A stretch of 31,079 nucleotides of DNA from RECO01 sp050485385 (GTDB lineage Bacteria; Pseudomonadota; Alphaproteobacteria; Geminicoccales; Geminicoccaceae): contig JBJHBG010000057.1 of NCBI GenBank assembly GCA_050485385.1, forward strand, positions 1-31,079, given 5' to 3'. How positions within the stretch are numbered: the first letter of the stretch is position 1; each line of letters starts with the position of its first letter. The translations under genes and the position numbers were made by a program. Shown here piece after piece: positions 1-7,390 of this stretch. The notes under the pieces were generated by a model that was given only the letters and a program-made list of their open reading frames with translations, did no database searches and was not told the DNA's origin.

Positions 1-178
1 GCGCCGGGGCCCGCTGCGGTAGCGGCAGCCCGCCCGTCGCCGGAAAGATGATGCCGTGGTCGACGACATGGTAGCGCACCTCCACGCCGCTCGCGTCGAC
101 CAGGTGCTTCAGCCGGTCCCAGCCGAGGAACGTCCAGGGCGAGGCAAGGGTGTAGTAGACGTCGAGCGACGGGTGCAT
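1..178 (-). CDS. 2-hydroxychromene-2-carboxylate isomerase-like protein (DsbA/GST-kappa fold), N-terminal part only
   Basis: Only the first 59 codons are in the window; the gene runs off the left edge. The minus-strand ATG at 178-176 follows AGGAGGA (190-184), a very good ribosome site. The visible protein starts with a beta-strand/turn of the thioredoxin-like isomerase family: YYTLASPWTFLGWDRL, in which the Ser of SPW matches the residue that activates glutathione in HCCA isomerases and kappa-class GSTs. This is followed by VDHGIIFPATGGLPLPQR, which resembles the family's next conserved segment. Known members isomerise 2-hydroxychromene-2-carboxylate in naphthalene breakdown or act as glutathione-dependent transferases in the cytoplasm. 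The actual substrate here cannot be told. It is transcribed away from the radical SAM gene and shares its upstream region, so the LexA box could affect it too (inference). Confidence 0.7.
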   Translation of the reverse strand, partial: MHPSLDVYYTLASPWTFLGWDRLKHLVDASGVEVRYHVVDHGIIFPATGGLPLPQRAPA

Positions 179-238
179 GCGGTTCCTCCTGGATCGGCCG
201 CCTCCGGTATCACGCGGGCGTCGACCTGTCAGCCCGAC

Positions 239-267
239 TGGCATTTGTTCCGCGTTTGTTCTACTAT
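239..267 (+). promoter_or_regulatory. Candidate sigma-70 promoter of the radical SAM gene
   Basis: TACTAT at 262-267 is a fair -10 hexamer. A weak -35 (TGGCAT, 239-244) lies 17 bases upstream. Transcription would start near 274, just before the ribosome site at 281-289. The LexA box fills the spacer, which is where a repressor would block polymerase. Confidence 0.4.
247..261 (+). promoter_or_regulatory. LexA operator (SOS box), alphaproteobacterial type
   Basis: The sequence GTTC-CGCGTTT-GTTC is a perfect match to the direct-repeat operator GTTC-N7-GTTC bound by alphaproteobacterial LexA (established knowledge). It lies 32 bases upstream of the radical SAM start codon and directly abuts the likely -10 element. 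This predicts induction by DNA damage. Confidence 0.75.
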
Positions 268-292
268 GCGCCGACCACCGGGGGAGGGGCGC

Positions 293-1378
293 ATGGACGG
301 ACGCTTGGCGGATCGGGGCCGCAGGGGACGGGGGACGGCGCGGCAGCCGGCGCACCGGTTCACCGCCGAGCGGCGCGAGGCGGTCGACGACGGCTGGCAG
401 ACGTTGGCCGAGGAGGCGGCAGCACCGCCGGCGCCGACGGTGGTGCTACCGGACCGCGCCAAGCGCGCGCTGTCCTTCAACCAGTCGCCGGACGTTCCCT
501 TCGACCGCGCGGTCAACCCCTATCGCGGCTGCGCCCACGGCTGCATCTACTGCTATGCGCGGCCGACCCACGGCACCTTCGGTCTCTCGCCCGGCCTCGA
601 CTTCGAGACGCGGCTGTTCGTCAAGCCCGACGTGGTCGAGCGGTTGCGCAGCGAGCTGGCGGCACCGCGCTACGAAGCGCAGCCGATCTATCTCTCGGGC
701 GTGACCGACTGCTACCAACCGCTCGAGCGCGAGCACCGCCTGACCCGCGGCATTCTGGAGTTGCTGCTGGCGACACGGCATCCGGTCGGCATCGTCACCA
801 AGGCCGCACTCGTCACCCGCGACCTCGACCTCCTGGTGCCGCTGGCCGAGTTGGGGCTCGCGCAGGTCTTCGTCTCCGTCACCACGCTCGATCCGGGCCT
901 TGCCCGCCGGCTCGAGCCGCGCACCGCCATGCCGAAGCCGCGCCTCGCCACCATCCGCGCGCTCGCCGCGGCGGGCGTGCCGGTCGGCCTGTTGATGTCG
1001 CCGATCATCCCCGGCCTCAACGACCACGAGATCGAACGGGTGCTGGAGGCGGGGGCGGAAGCGGGGGCACGTTCGGCCCATTTCACCATGCTACGCCTGC
1101 CCTACGAGTTGGCGGACCTGTGGGACGACTGGCTGGAGACGCACGCGCCGTTGCGCAAGCAACGGGTGCTCGCCCTGCAACGGGCGGCGCACGGCGGCCG
1201 GCTCAACGATCCGCGCTTCGGCGAGCGGATGCGCGGCCGCGGGCCCTATACGGAGATGCTGCTGCAACGCTTCCGCGTCGCCAAACGCCGGCTCGGGCTC
1301 GACCGCGAGCGGCTGACGTTACGTACCGACCTGTTCCAGCCACCGCGACGGGACGATGGGCAGTTGGCGCTTTGGTGA
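293..1378 (+). CDS. PA0069-family radical SAM protein (SplB-like), probably SOS-induced
   Basis: A 361-residue protein with the radical SAM 4Fe-4S motif CAHGCIYC; the cysteines are C80, C84 and C87 (CxxxCxxC spacing). The preceding NPYRGC and the following YARPTH are typical of the PA0069/Rv2578c group, related to spore photoproduct lyase (COG1533). The family is expected to cleave S-adenosylmethionine to a 5'-deoxyadenosyl radical; its substrate is not known. ATG 293 is chosen because GGGGAGGGG (281-289) sits four bases before it; an in-frame ATG at 266 lies inside the -10 region and is less likely. The upstream LexA box fits a role in DNA damage response, possibly repair of a photoproduct or other lesion (inference). 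The gene ends before a hairpin repeat shared with the convergent dctM. Confidence 0.85.
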   Translation: MDGRLADRGRRGRGTARQPAHRFTAERREAVDDGWQTLAEEAAAPPAPTVVLPDRAKRALSFNQSPDVPFDRAVNPYRGCAHGCIYCYARPTHGTFGLSPGLDFETRLFVKPDVVERLRSELAAPRYEAQPIYLSGVTDCYQPLEREHRLTRGILELLLATRHPVGIVTKAALVTRDLDLLVPLAELGLAQVFVSVTTLDPGLARRLEPRTAMPKPRLATIRALAAAGVPVGLLMSPIIPGLNDHEIERVLEAGAEAGARSAHFTMLRLPYELADLWDDWLETHAPLRKQRVLALQRAAHGGRLNDPRFGERMRGRGPYTEMLLQRFRVAKRRLGLDRERLTLRTDLFQPPRRDDGQLALW

Positions 1379-1385
1379 GGGAGGG

Positions 1386-1463
1386 GAAGGGGGCTTTTGG
1401 CCCCCTTCGACCCCCGGCCGACGGCCGTTATCGGGGGGCGCGGTGGGCCAAAAGCTCCCCGAC
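1386..1463. repeat. GC-rich paired inverted repeat between convergent genes (family copy 1)
   Basis: The left arm, 1389-1405, reads GGGGGCTTTTGGCCCCC. The right arm, 1443-1460, reads GTGGGCCAAAAGCTCCCC, an imperfect reverse complement. Each arm can also fold on itself. The central part contains GGCCGACGGCC. The element fills the gap between the ends of the radical SAM gene and dctM, so it may act as a bidirectional terminator. Related copies lie at 17116, 24779 and 31046. Confidence 0.7.
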
Positions 1464-1468
1464 CTTCC

Positions 1469-2737
1469 TCAATAGAGCAGGTCGCGGAGGCCCAGGCTGA
1501 TCGCCGGCACGTAGGTGACGACGAAGACGCAGGCGATCATGACGGCGAACAACGGCAAGAGCGCCGGAATGATGCGCTCGATCGGTAGTCGGGCGACGGT
1601 ACAGGCGGCGAACAGGTTCACGCCGACCGGCGGGGTGATCATGCCGGTGGCGAGGTTGATCACCATGATCAGGCCGAAATGGACCGGGTCGACGCCGAAG
1701 GCGATGGCCATAGGCGCCAGGATCGGTGCCAGCACCAGGATCGCTGCCGCCGTCTCGATGAACATGCCGACGACGAACAGGAAGATGTTGACGGCCAGCA
1801 GGAAGGTGAAGGCGCTGGTGAAGGTCGCCTGCACCCAGGAGGTGGCCATTGCCGGCAGGCCCATGCGGGTGATGACGAAGGAGAAGAGCGCGGCGGCGGC
1901 GATGATCATCATCACCACCGCGGTGGCGATGGCGGTGTCGCGCAGCACCTTGACGAACGCGCGCCAGGTGAGGGCGCCGTAGAACACGGTACCGACCAAA
2001 AGCGCGTAGGCCACGGCCACGGCCGAGGCTTCGGTCGGGGTGAAGATGCCGCCGTAGATGCCGCCGACCACGATCACCGGCATGACGAGGGCTGCCGAGG
2101 CGCGGAACGCGGCGGGACCGAGGGGGATGCGCTGGGTCGCTGCCTCGTTGCCGATGCCGCGCCAGCGGCAGTAGATCAAGAGGTAGACGATCAGCGCGAA
2201 GGCGACGAGGAAGCCGGGGCCGAAGCCGGCGATGAAGAGCTGGCCGATCGAGGTCTCGGTGGCGACGCCGTAGAGGATCAAGGGGATCGACGGCGGGATG
2301 AGCACGCCCAGTTCCGCCGAGGTCGCCTGGATCGCCGCCGCCTTCGGCTTCGGATAGCCGTTCGCCACCATCGCCGGGATGAGGATGGCGCCGATGGCGA
2401 AGGTGGTGGCCACCGAGGAGCCCGAGACGGCGGCGAAGATCATGCAGGTGACGACGCAGGATGCCGCCAGCCCGCCCTGGATGGTGCCGACCAAAGCCCG
2501 GGCGAAGTCGACCAGCCGCTCGGAGATGCCGCCCGCCGCCATCAGGTTGCCGGCGAAGATGAAGAGCGGCACCGCCATCAGGGGGAAGCTGTCGATGCCC
2601 GCGAACATGCGCTGCGCGACGAGGATCAAGGGCAGCCGGGTGAACTGCTCGATGCCGAAGATGGCCGCCAGCCCGAGGGCGACGAAGATCGGCACGCCCA
2701 GCCCGATGAGGACGAGCAGCGCCAGGATGATGGTCAT
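1469..2737 (-). CDS. dctM: TRAP transporter large permease DctM (system 1)
   Basis: A 422-residue, very hydrophobic protein of usual DctM length, beginning MTIILALLVLIGLG and with about a dozen membrane segments. DctM-type signatures are visible: VPLFIFAGNLMA, the IPPSIPLILYG loop, GGIYGGIFTPTEA in the middle and NLATGMITPPVGVNLF near the C-terminus. It is the sodium-coupled channel-forming subunit that moves the substrate delivered by DctP across the inner membrane. ATG 2737 lies two bases after the dctQ stop, so translation is coupled. It is the last gene of a dctP-dctQ-dctM operon. No catabolic enzyme is adjacent, so the substrate is unknown (the family takes up carboxylates and similar acids). 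Confidence 0.93.
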   Translation of the reverse strand: MTIILALLVLIGLGVPIFVALGLAAIFGIEQFTRLPLILVAQRMFAGIDSFPLMAVPLFIFAGNLMAAGGISERLVDFARALVGTIQGGLAASCVVTCMIFAAVSGSSVATTFAIGAILIPAMVANGYPKPKAAAIQATSAELGVLIPPSIPLILYGVATETSIGQLFIAGFGPGFLVAFALIVYLLIYCRWRGIGNEAATQRIPLGPAAFRASAALVMPVIVVGGIYGGIFTPTEASAVAVAYALLVGTVFYGALTWRAFVKVLRDTAIATAVVMMIIAAAALFSFVITRMGLPAMATSWVQATFTSAFTFLLAVNIFLFVVGMFIETAAAILVLAPILAPMAIAFGVDPVHFGLIMVINLATGMITPPVGVNLFAACTVARLPIERIIPALLPLFAVMIACVFVVTYVPAISLGLRDLLY

Positions 2738-2739
2738 GT

Positions 2740-3294
2740 TCACGCGACGGAGTCCGCGTTCGGGTCGTGGATGGTGGCGCCGGGCTCCAGCAGTTCGCTC
2801 GTGCGCACCAGCACCGCCAGCGCCGAGAGTGCGCCGCCGATGGGCATGGCGAGGTAGACCCAGGAGATCGGGATCTCCAGGCCGGCCAGCACCTGGGTGC
2901 TCGTGCGTCCGACCATGTCGACGCTGGTGCGGACGAGGATGGCGAGGAACAGGAGCGACAGGACGGCGGAGAAGATTTGCAGGCCCTTGCCGATGGCCTG
3001 CGGCACCGCCCGCACCAGGAGTTCGGCGGCGATCACCGAGCCCTCGCGGAAGGCGGCGGCGGAGGCCAGATAGACCGTCCAGATCATGATCGAGCGGACC
3101 AGCACCTCGGACCAGGTCGAGGGCTGGCCGACGATGAAGCGCATGAAGACCTGATAGCAGGTGAAACCGGCCATCAGGACCACCCCCACCATGGCCAGCG
3201 CCAACGCACTGCGGGTGAGGGTGGTCTCGACGGCGCGGATCGCCCGGAGCCAGGTGGGACGCTGCCAGGGCGTCCCGCCCGCGGCCTCGCTCAT
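2740..3294 (-). CDS. dctQ: TRAP transporter small permease DctQ (system 1)
   Basis: A 184-residue membrane protein with four predicted helices: around residues 30-52 (ALALAMVGVVLMAGFTCYQ), 65-85, 105-122 and 145-165. QVFMRFIVGQPSTWSEVLVR matches the DctQ-family pattern of a hydrophobic helix, an aromatic and Arg-rich turn, and a Trp/Glu pair. It forms the membrane complex with DctM and is needed for transport although its exact role is structural. ATG 3294 is seven bases past the dctP stop, so the three genes form one transcript. The C-terminal 20 residues are polar and less conserved-looking. Confidence 0.9.
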   Translation of the reverse strand: MSEAAGGTPWQRPTWLRAIRAVETTLTRSALALAMVGVVLMAGFTCYQVFMRFIVGQPSTWSEVLVRSIMIWTVYLASAAAFREGSVIAAELLVRAVPQAIGKGLQIFSAVLSLLFLAILVRTSVDMVGRTSTQVLAGLEIPISWVYLAMPIGGALSALAVLVRTSELLEPGATIHDPNADSVA

Positions 3295-3300
3295 CGAGCC

Positions 3301-4284
3301 TTACTCGAAGGCGACGATGCGATCGACCAACTCGGTGCCGAAGCGCGAGGTGTAGGCCTCCCAGGCCGGCGCCACCGCCGCCTGGAACGGCTCGATGTCG
3401 ACGTCGGAGATGACCTGCATGCCCCTGGCTTCCAGCGCCTCGATGCCGGTGTCCTCCAGCTCGTTGACGCGGGCGCGGGTGACGGCGACCGACTGCCGTG
3501 CTGCCTCCTCGAGCCAGCCCTGCTCCTCTTCGTTCAGGCTCTCCCAAAGGGCCGTCGAGGCGATGATGATGGCCGGCGAGTAGAGGTGGCCGGTGAGGGT
3601 CAGGTGGTCCTGCACCTCGACGAAGTTGGACACCGAGATGACGACGATCGGGTTCTCCTGCGCGTCGACCACGCCCTGCTGCAAGGCAGTGAACAGCTCG
3701 GCGAAGGACATCGGCGTCGGTGCCGCCCCGAGTGCCTCGAAGGCGCGCAGGTGGATCGGGTTCTCCATGGTGCGGATCTTCATGCCCTGGAGGTCGGCGG
3801 GCGAGCGCACCGGGCGCTGCGAGTTGGTGATGTGGCGAAAGCCGTTCTCGGTCCACGCCAGTGCCTTGAAGCCCTGCTCGTCGACCTTGTCGAGCAGTTC
3901 GCGGCCGATCTCGCCGTCGAGCACGCCGCGGGCGTGGTCGTAGTCGCGGAACAGGAACGGCAGGTCGAGCACCTGGGTCTCGGGCACGAAGTTGGGCAAG
4001 GGGCCGGTCGAGGTGATGACCATGTCGAGGATGCCGAGCTGCACCTGCTCGATCAGCTCGCGCTCGCCACCGAGGGCCGAGGCGGGGTGCTGCAACAGGG
4101 TCAGCTCGCCGCCCGACAGCTCCTCCAGCACCTCGCCGAAGCGGGTCATGCCCATGCCGTAGTGGCTGTCGATGGTGGTGGAGTGGCCGACCTCGATCAC
4201 GCGCTGCGCGGCGGCGGGGCCGGTCGGGATGGCGGCGACGAGGCCGAGGCCGCAAAGGGCCCCGACGAGGGCACGGACGTGCAT
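3301..4284 (-). CDS. dctP: TRAP transporter periplasmic solute-binding protein DctP (system 1)
   Basis: A 327-residue periplasmic binding protein. A Sec signal peptide is visible (positively charged start, hydrophobic stretch, then GPAAAQ), with cleavage likely after residue 26. DctP-family features follow: GHSTTIDSHYGMGMTRF, LPFLFRDYDHAR, GMKIRTMENP (the Arg usually salt-bridges the substrate carboxylate) and LQQGVVDAQENP. The start ATG 4284 has AGGAGG (4296-4291) six bases upstream; a longer open frame to 4362 would put charged residues ahead of the signal peptide and is rejected. It is the first gene of the dctPQM operon; the 300 bases upstream must hold its promoter unless it is read from the TPR gene. 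Substrate unknown. Confidence 0.92.
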   Translation of the reverse strand: MHVRALVGALCGLGLVAAIPTGPAAAQRVIEVGHSTTIDSHYGMGMTRFGEVLEELSGGELTLLQHPASALGGERELIEQVQLGILDMVITSTGPLPNFVPETQVLDLPFLFRDYDHARGVLDGEIGRELLDKVDEQGFKALAWTENGFRHITNSQRPVRSPADLQGMKIRTMENPIHLRAFEALGAAPTPMSFAELFTALQQGVVDAQENPIVVISVSNFVEVQDHLTLTGHLYSPAIIIASTALWESLNEEEQGWLEEAARQSVAVTRARVNELEDTGIEALEARGMQVISDVDIEPFQAAVAPAWEAYTSRFGTELVDRIVAFE

Positions 4285-4584
4285 GACGATCCTCCTGATC
4301 GGTTTTGGTTTTCGCCCGAAGGCGTGCCCCTGCGTCGTGGCGCACCGGCTCCTTGCGGTCAAGGGCTACGCATCGGACTGCGCGTCCGTGCCACCGCCCA
4401 TCCCGCCGCCGCCGCGTGCTCGTTCATGGCGCCACGACCGAACCGATGCGATTCGGCTAACGCCTTGCTCGAAGTAGCGAAAAAGGGCCTGCCGGTTCGT
4501 TTCGATTTTCGCGATTCCGGCAAGACGGCAGCCGCGGCACGAACACCGGAGAGGATATCAGTCCTTTCGCCCGGCGCCCAGCCG
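4285..4584. other. Gene-free 300-bp interval upstream of TRAP system 1
   Basis: This stretch lies between the 3' end of the TPR gene and the start of dctP, both on the minus strand. It is less GC-rich in places (4480-4515) and must contain the dctP promoter or transcriptional readthrough from upstream. I looked for a -35/-10 pair, a long hairpin and a tRNA and found none that I would defend. The only assigned site is the ribosome-binding AGGAGG at 4291-4296. Confidence 0.6.
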
Positions 4585-6540
4585 TCACGTGCCCCGGCGC
4601 GCCGCGATCAGTGCGAGCGCTTCATCGCGATTACGGCGGGTGAGTTCGACGTAGTGTGACGCGCCGGCGGCCTCGAGCACCTCCAGGGCGCCGTCGTAGT
4701 GCGCGACGGCCTGCTCCAGGCGTCCGGTGCCGCTCTTGCGCTCGCCGAGCGTCCGGAGCGCGTTGCCGAGGTTGTTCTGGGTCTTGGCCCATTGGAGCGG
4801 CACGCGCTCGCGGGTGTATTCCAGGAGGGCGTTCCGGTAGGCGGCGACAGCCTGCTCCAACCGCTCCGTGCCGCTCTCGCGCTCGCCGAGCGTCTGGAGC
4901 GCGGTGCCGAGGTTGTTCTGGGTCGCGGCCCAGTCGAGGGGCACGCGCTCACGGGTGCGCTCTTCCAGCGCGTGGCGGTAGGTGTCGACGGCCTGCTCCA
5001 GGCGCGCGGTGCCGCTCTCGCGCGCGCCGACGGTGACAAGCACGCTGGCGAGGTTGTTCTGGGTCATTGCCCATTGGAGGGCCACACGCTCGCGGGTCCA
5101 TTCCACGAGGGCGTTGCGGTAGGCGGCGACGGCCTGCTCCAGCCGCTCGGTGCCGCTCTCGCGCTCGCCGAGGATCGAGAGCGCATTGCCGAGGTTGTTC
5201 TGGGTCGCAGCCCATTGGAGGGGCACGCGCTCGCGGGTGCGTTCCTCCAGGGCGCTGCGGTAGGCGTCGACGGCCTGCTCCAGGCGTTCGGTGCCGGTCT
5301 CACGCGCGCCGAGGATCTGGAGTGCTGCGCCGAGGTTGTTCTGGGTCGTGGCCCATTGGAGGGGCACACGCTCGCGTGTCCACTCCTCGAGGGCACTGCG
5401 GTAGGCGTCGACGGCCTCTTCCAGGCACTTGGTGCCGTTTTCGCGATCGCCGAGGGTCTGGAGCACATTCCCCAGGTTGTTCTGGGTCATGGCCCAATCG
5501 AGAGGGACGCGCGCGCGTGTCCACTCCTCAAGGGTGTCGCGGTAAGCGTCGACGGCCTGCTCCAGGCGCCCGGCGCAACCCTCGCGCTCGCCGAGGGTGT
5601 GGAGCGAGGTGCCGAGGTTGTTCCGGGTCGCGGCCCATAGGAGGGGCACACGCTCGCGTGTGTATTCCTCCAGGGCTTTGCGGTAGGCATCGACGGCCTG
5701 CTCCAACCGTTCGGTGCTACCCTCCCGCTCGCCTAGGGTGGCAAGCACACTGCCGAGATCGTTCTGGGTCCCGGCCCAGTCGAGGGGGTGGGTGGAGCGG
5801 GGGCGGAGGGTTGCCCCAGCCTTCCAGGTGGCGATGGTTTCGACCAGCGCCGCGTTGTCGCCGAATTCGTTGCCCTGGTCGTACAGCGCCCACGCCCGTG
5901 CGCCGAGGTAGGTCCAGGCGGCGTCGGGGTCGGTGGCCTCGACGAGCAGGGCGGCCTCGGCGTAGTGGGCGGCGGCCTCGCGGTAGGCGAGGCGCGCGCG
6001 GGCGAGGTCGGCGCGGCGGGCGAGGGTGCGGGCGGCGTTGGCTCGGCGCGTCCTCGCCACCTCGGCCATGCGCTGGGCCGCCCGCTCGGCAAGGCTTGCC
6101 GCTGCCACCTCCTGCGCGGTGGCCTGGGCGAGATGGGTCTCGGCCTCGTCATAGGCGCCGGCGGCGATGGCTTCGTCGGCGCATTGGAGGAGCGCCTGCG
6201 TCGCCGGGTCGTCGGTCTCGAACACGCTGCGCTCACGGACGAGGGCCACGTGCCGTTCGGCGATCTCGGCCAGCGTATCGAGCCACCGCTCGGGCGGCAG
6301 GTGGGCTTGGCCCAGGATGCGAAAGAAGTTGTGCACGGCGCTGTCGGCGACGCCGAGCTTCTGGGCGAGGTCCGCGATGACCGGCGCCGTGCCGCCCGCC
6401 GCCTGCTCCAGGGCGTCGAACCGCTCCAACAGCATACGCATCTGCGCCTCGCCGAGCCCGGCGTTTTGGATGATGTCGCGGGCGTTGATGGTCTCGGCAG
6501 CGATGCCGCCCGTCTCGGCGCTGATGCGGCGGCCGAACAC
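4585..6540 (-). CDS. Tetratricopeptide-repeat protein with eight 47-residue repeats
   Basis: A 651-residue protein. Residues 1-25 carry TGGIAAETINARDI. Residues 30-110 form a helical region (LGEAQMRMLLERFDAL, then LPPERWLDTLAEIAERH). Residues 110-250 are Ala/Arg-rich helices resembling degenerate TPRs. Residues 258-633 are eight units of exactly 47 residues with consensus TQNNLGxxLxTLGERE / RLEQAVxAYRxALEE / TRERVPLxWA. I recognise this as a TPR family common in alphaproteobacteria whose function is not established; TPR arrays normally bind protein partners. The frame begins with GTG directly after the TAA of the upstream membrane-anchor frame and in the same reading frame, with only a weak GGGCGGGA ribosome site. 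It may therefore be a coupled second gene or the main part of one interrupted gene. No enzymatic domain is visible. Confidence 0.85.
   Translation of the reverse strand: MFGRRISAETGGIAAETINARDIIQNAGLGEAQMRMLLERFDALEQAAGGTAPVIADLAQKLGVADSAVHNFFRILGQAHLPPERWLDTLAEIAERHVALVRERSVFETDDPATQALLQCADEAIAAGAYDEAETHLAQATAQEVAAASLAERAAQRMAEVARTRRANAARTLARRADLARARLAYREAAAHYAEAALLVEATDPDAAWTYLGARAWALYDQGNEFGDNAALVETIATWKAGATLRPRSTHPLDWAGTQNDLGSVLATLGEREGSTERLEQAVDAYRKALEEYTRERVPLLWAATRNNLGTSLHTLGEREGCAGRLEQAVDAYRDTLEEWTRARVPLDWAMTQNNLGNVLQTLGDRENGTKCLEEAVDAYRSALEEWTRERVPLQWATTQNNLGAALQILGARETGTERLEQAVDAYRSALEERTRERVPLQWAATQNNLGNALSILGERESGTERLEQAVAAYRNALVEWTRERVALQWAMTQNNLASVLVTVGARESGTARLEQAVDTYRHALEERTRERVPLDWAATQNNLGTALQTLGERESGTERLEQAVAAYRNALLEYTRERVPLQWAKTQNNLGNALRTLGERKSGTGRLEQAVAHYDGALEVLEAAGASHYVELTRRNRDEALALIAARRGT
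4642..5769 (-). repeat. Tandem array of eight 141-bp coding repeats
   Basis: The eight TPR units of the protein correspond to 8 x 141 bp of highly similar DNA with no indels between units. Neighbouring units differ mainly at scattered single bases, and the conserved Leu-Glu-Gln-Ala-Val and Trp-Ala blocks recur at identical spacing. Such an array is prone to gain or loss of units by recombination and to misassembly from short reads. Confidence 0.9.
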
Positions 6541-6634
6541 TTATGCGTCCCGCCCGGTGGTACGGTTCTCGTTCGTCGTGATGTCGCGGGCGTGGATGGA
6601 CTCGGCGGCGACGCCGCCGGTCTTGGCGCCGATG
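6471..6634 (-). repeat. In-frame 56-bp direct repeat flanking the TAA/GTG junction
   Basis: Bases 6471-6526 and 6579-6634 align without gaps and match at 49 of 56 positions by my count. The offset is 108 bases, an exact multiple of three. The copies encode GGIAAETINARDI (start of the TPR frame) and GGVAAESIHARDI (end of the membrane-anchor frame). This is a local duplication. Confidence 0.8.
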
Positions 6635-6747
6635 GAGGTGCGGCGCACGACCAACAGCGTGACGACGGCGAGGGCGAAGGCGCCGAGGCCACCGAGCGCC
6701 CAGGCGAGCACGTCACGATGCTCGCGGATCCAATCCATCAACTCCAT
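6541..6747 (-). CDS. Short single-helix membrane anchor, in frame with the TPR gene
   Basis: A 68-residue frame: a charged start (MELMDWIREHRD), one clear membrane helix at about residues 16-36 (LAWALGGLGAFALAVVTLLV), an Arg pair on the likely cytoplasmic side, then the GGVAAESIHARDI motif and a polar end. It is followed, with no intervening base and in the same frame, by the GTG of the TPR protein. A TAA to sense change would give one 720-residue membrane-anchored TPR protein with the motif twice. ATG 6747 is preferred over TTG 6753. I see no Shine-Dalgarno sequence, but TAATCT (6759-6754) just upstream could be a -10 element of a leaderless transcript (weak inference). It may be a genuine small gene or the 5' part of a broken one. 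Confidence 0.55.
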   Translation of the reverse strand: MELMDWIREHRDVLAWALGGLGAFALAVVTLLVVRRTSIGAKTGGVAAESIHARDITTNENRTTGRDA

Positions 6748-6801
6748 GGCCAAAGATTAGCACGGGTCGAGGTCGGGCGAAATCCGGGCGGCCAAGGGTT
6801 G

Positions 6802-6826
6802 CGGGCGGCCGGGGTGCCGCCGCCCG
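6802..6826 (-). terminator. Candidate hairpin terminator after the PA2169-type gene
   Basis: Perfect 8-bp stem CGGGCGGC (6802-6809) / GCCGCCCG (6819-6826) with a 9-base loop, starting ten bases beyond the stop codon on the minus strand. No T-run follows, so it could stall polymerase or protect the 3' end without being a classical intrinsic terminator. Confidence 0.4.
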
Positions 6827-6835
6827 GTGTTGGGG

Positions 6836-7309
6836 TCAGGCTTGGGGCTGTTGCGCGCGCTCACGAAGGGCGTGGCGCATGGTCATCAGCTTGTCCTGAT
6901 CGGCCTTGGCCGCTTCGGCGGCGCGGGCGACGACGGCGCGGGCGGTCGGCGGCAAGGGCTCGATGGCGAGCGCGTCGTGGTACTGCGCCATGACGTGGTT
7001 CTCACCCGATTCGGCCTCGCCGATGAGGCTCGCGTCGGAGCCGGCGACGGTGTTCTTCAGGTTCAAAAAAATGCGGTGCGCCGCACCCAGCGTGCTGCCG
7101 TCGTCCTCGGGCTTGCCGCCGATGTTGCGGACCTCGGCCTGGAGGTCGGCGGCAAGCCGGCGGCGCTCCAGGGCATGCTGGTTGAAGGCGTGCTTCAGCT
7201 CGGGATCGATGGCAGCGTCGGCCGCTTCCTCGTAGCCCTTGGCGCTGTCGAGCGTGGTCGTGATCAGCTCGTTGAGGATGGCGATGTGCTTGTCGGTGGC
7301 GAGGGTCAT
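6836..7309 (-). CDS. PA2169/DUF2383-family four-helix-bundle protein
   Basis: A 157-residue, almost wholly alpha-helical soluble protein. It starts LATDKHIAILNELITTTLDS, followed by GYEEAADAAIDPELKHAF and a second half with ESGENHVMAQYHDAL. These match the PA2169-type ferritin-like/four-helix proteins (DUF2383), which often carry Glu and His residues in the bundle; a role in stress protection is only suggested in the family. ATG 7309 is chosen: GCAGGAGC lies eight bases upstream and the homologous region begins right there, whereas the open frame to 7357 would add an unrelated Pro/Gly-rich leader. It stands alone between the TPR gene and TRAP system 2 and has its own candidate terminator. Confidence 0.8.
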   Translation of the reverse strand: MTLATDKHIAILNELITTTLDSAKGYEEAADAAIDPELKHAFNQHALERRRLAADLQAEVRNIGGKPEDDGSTLGAAHRIFLNLKNTVAGSDASLIGEAESGENHVMAQYHDALAIEPLPPTARAVVARAAEAAKADQDKLMTMRHALRERAQQPQA

Positions 7310-7365
7310 GGGCGTTGCTCCTGCTTTCGGCCGATGGCCGGCCTGATGCGGCAACAACGGAGCCG

Positions 7366-7388
7366 GCGCCCATTCGTTCCATGGGCGC
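7366..7388 (-). terminator. Candidate hairpin terminator after dctM of TRAP system 2
   Basis: Perfect 8-bp stem GCGCCCAT (7366-7373) / ATGGGCGC (7381-7388) with loop TCGTTCC, starting two bases after the dctM stop on the minus strand. There is no following T-run, so its strength is uncertain. Confidence 0.45.
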
Positions 7389-7390
7389 GG

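Noticed and set aside
1389..1405. Classical intrinsic terminator
   Set aside because: The hairpin is strong but is not followed by a T-run on either strand, so it is listed as a repeat with possible terminator function only.
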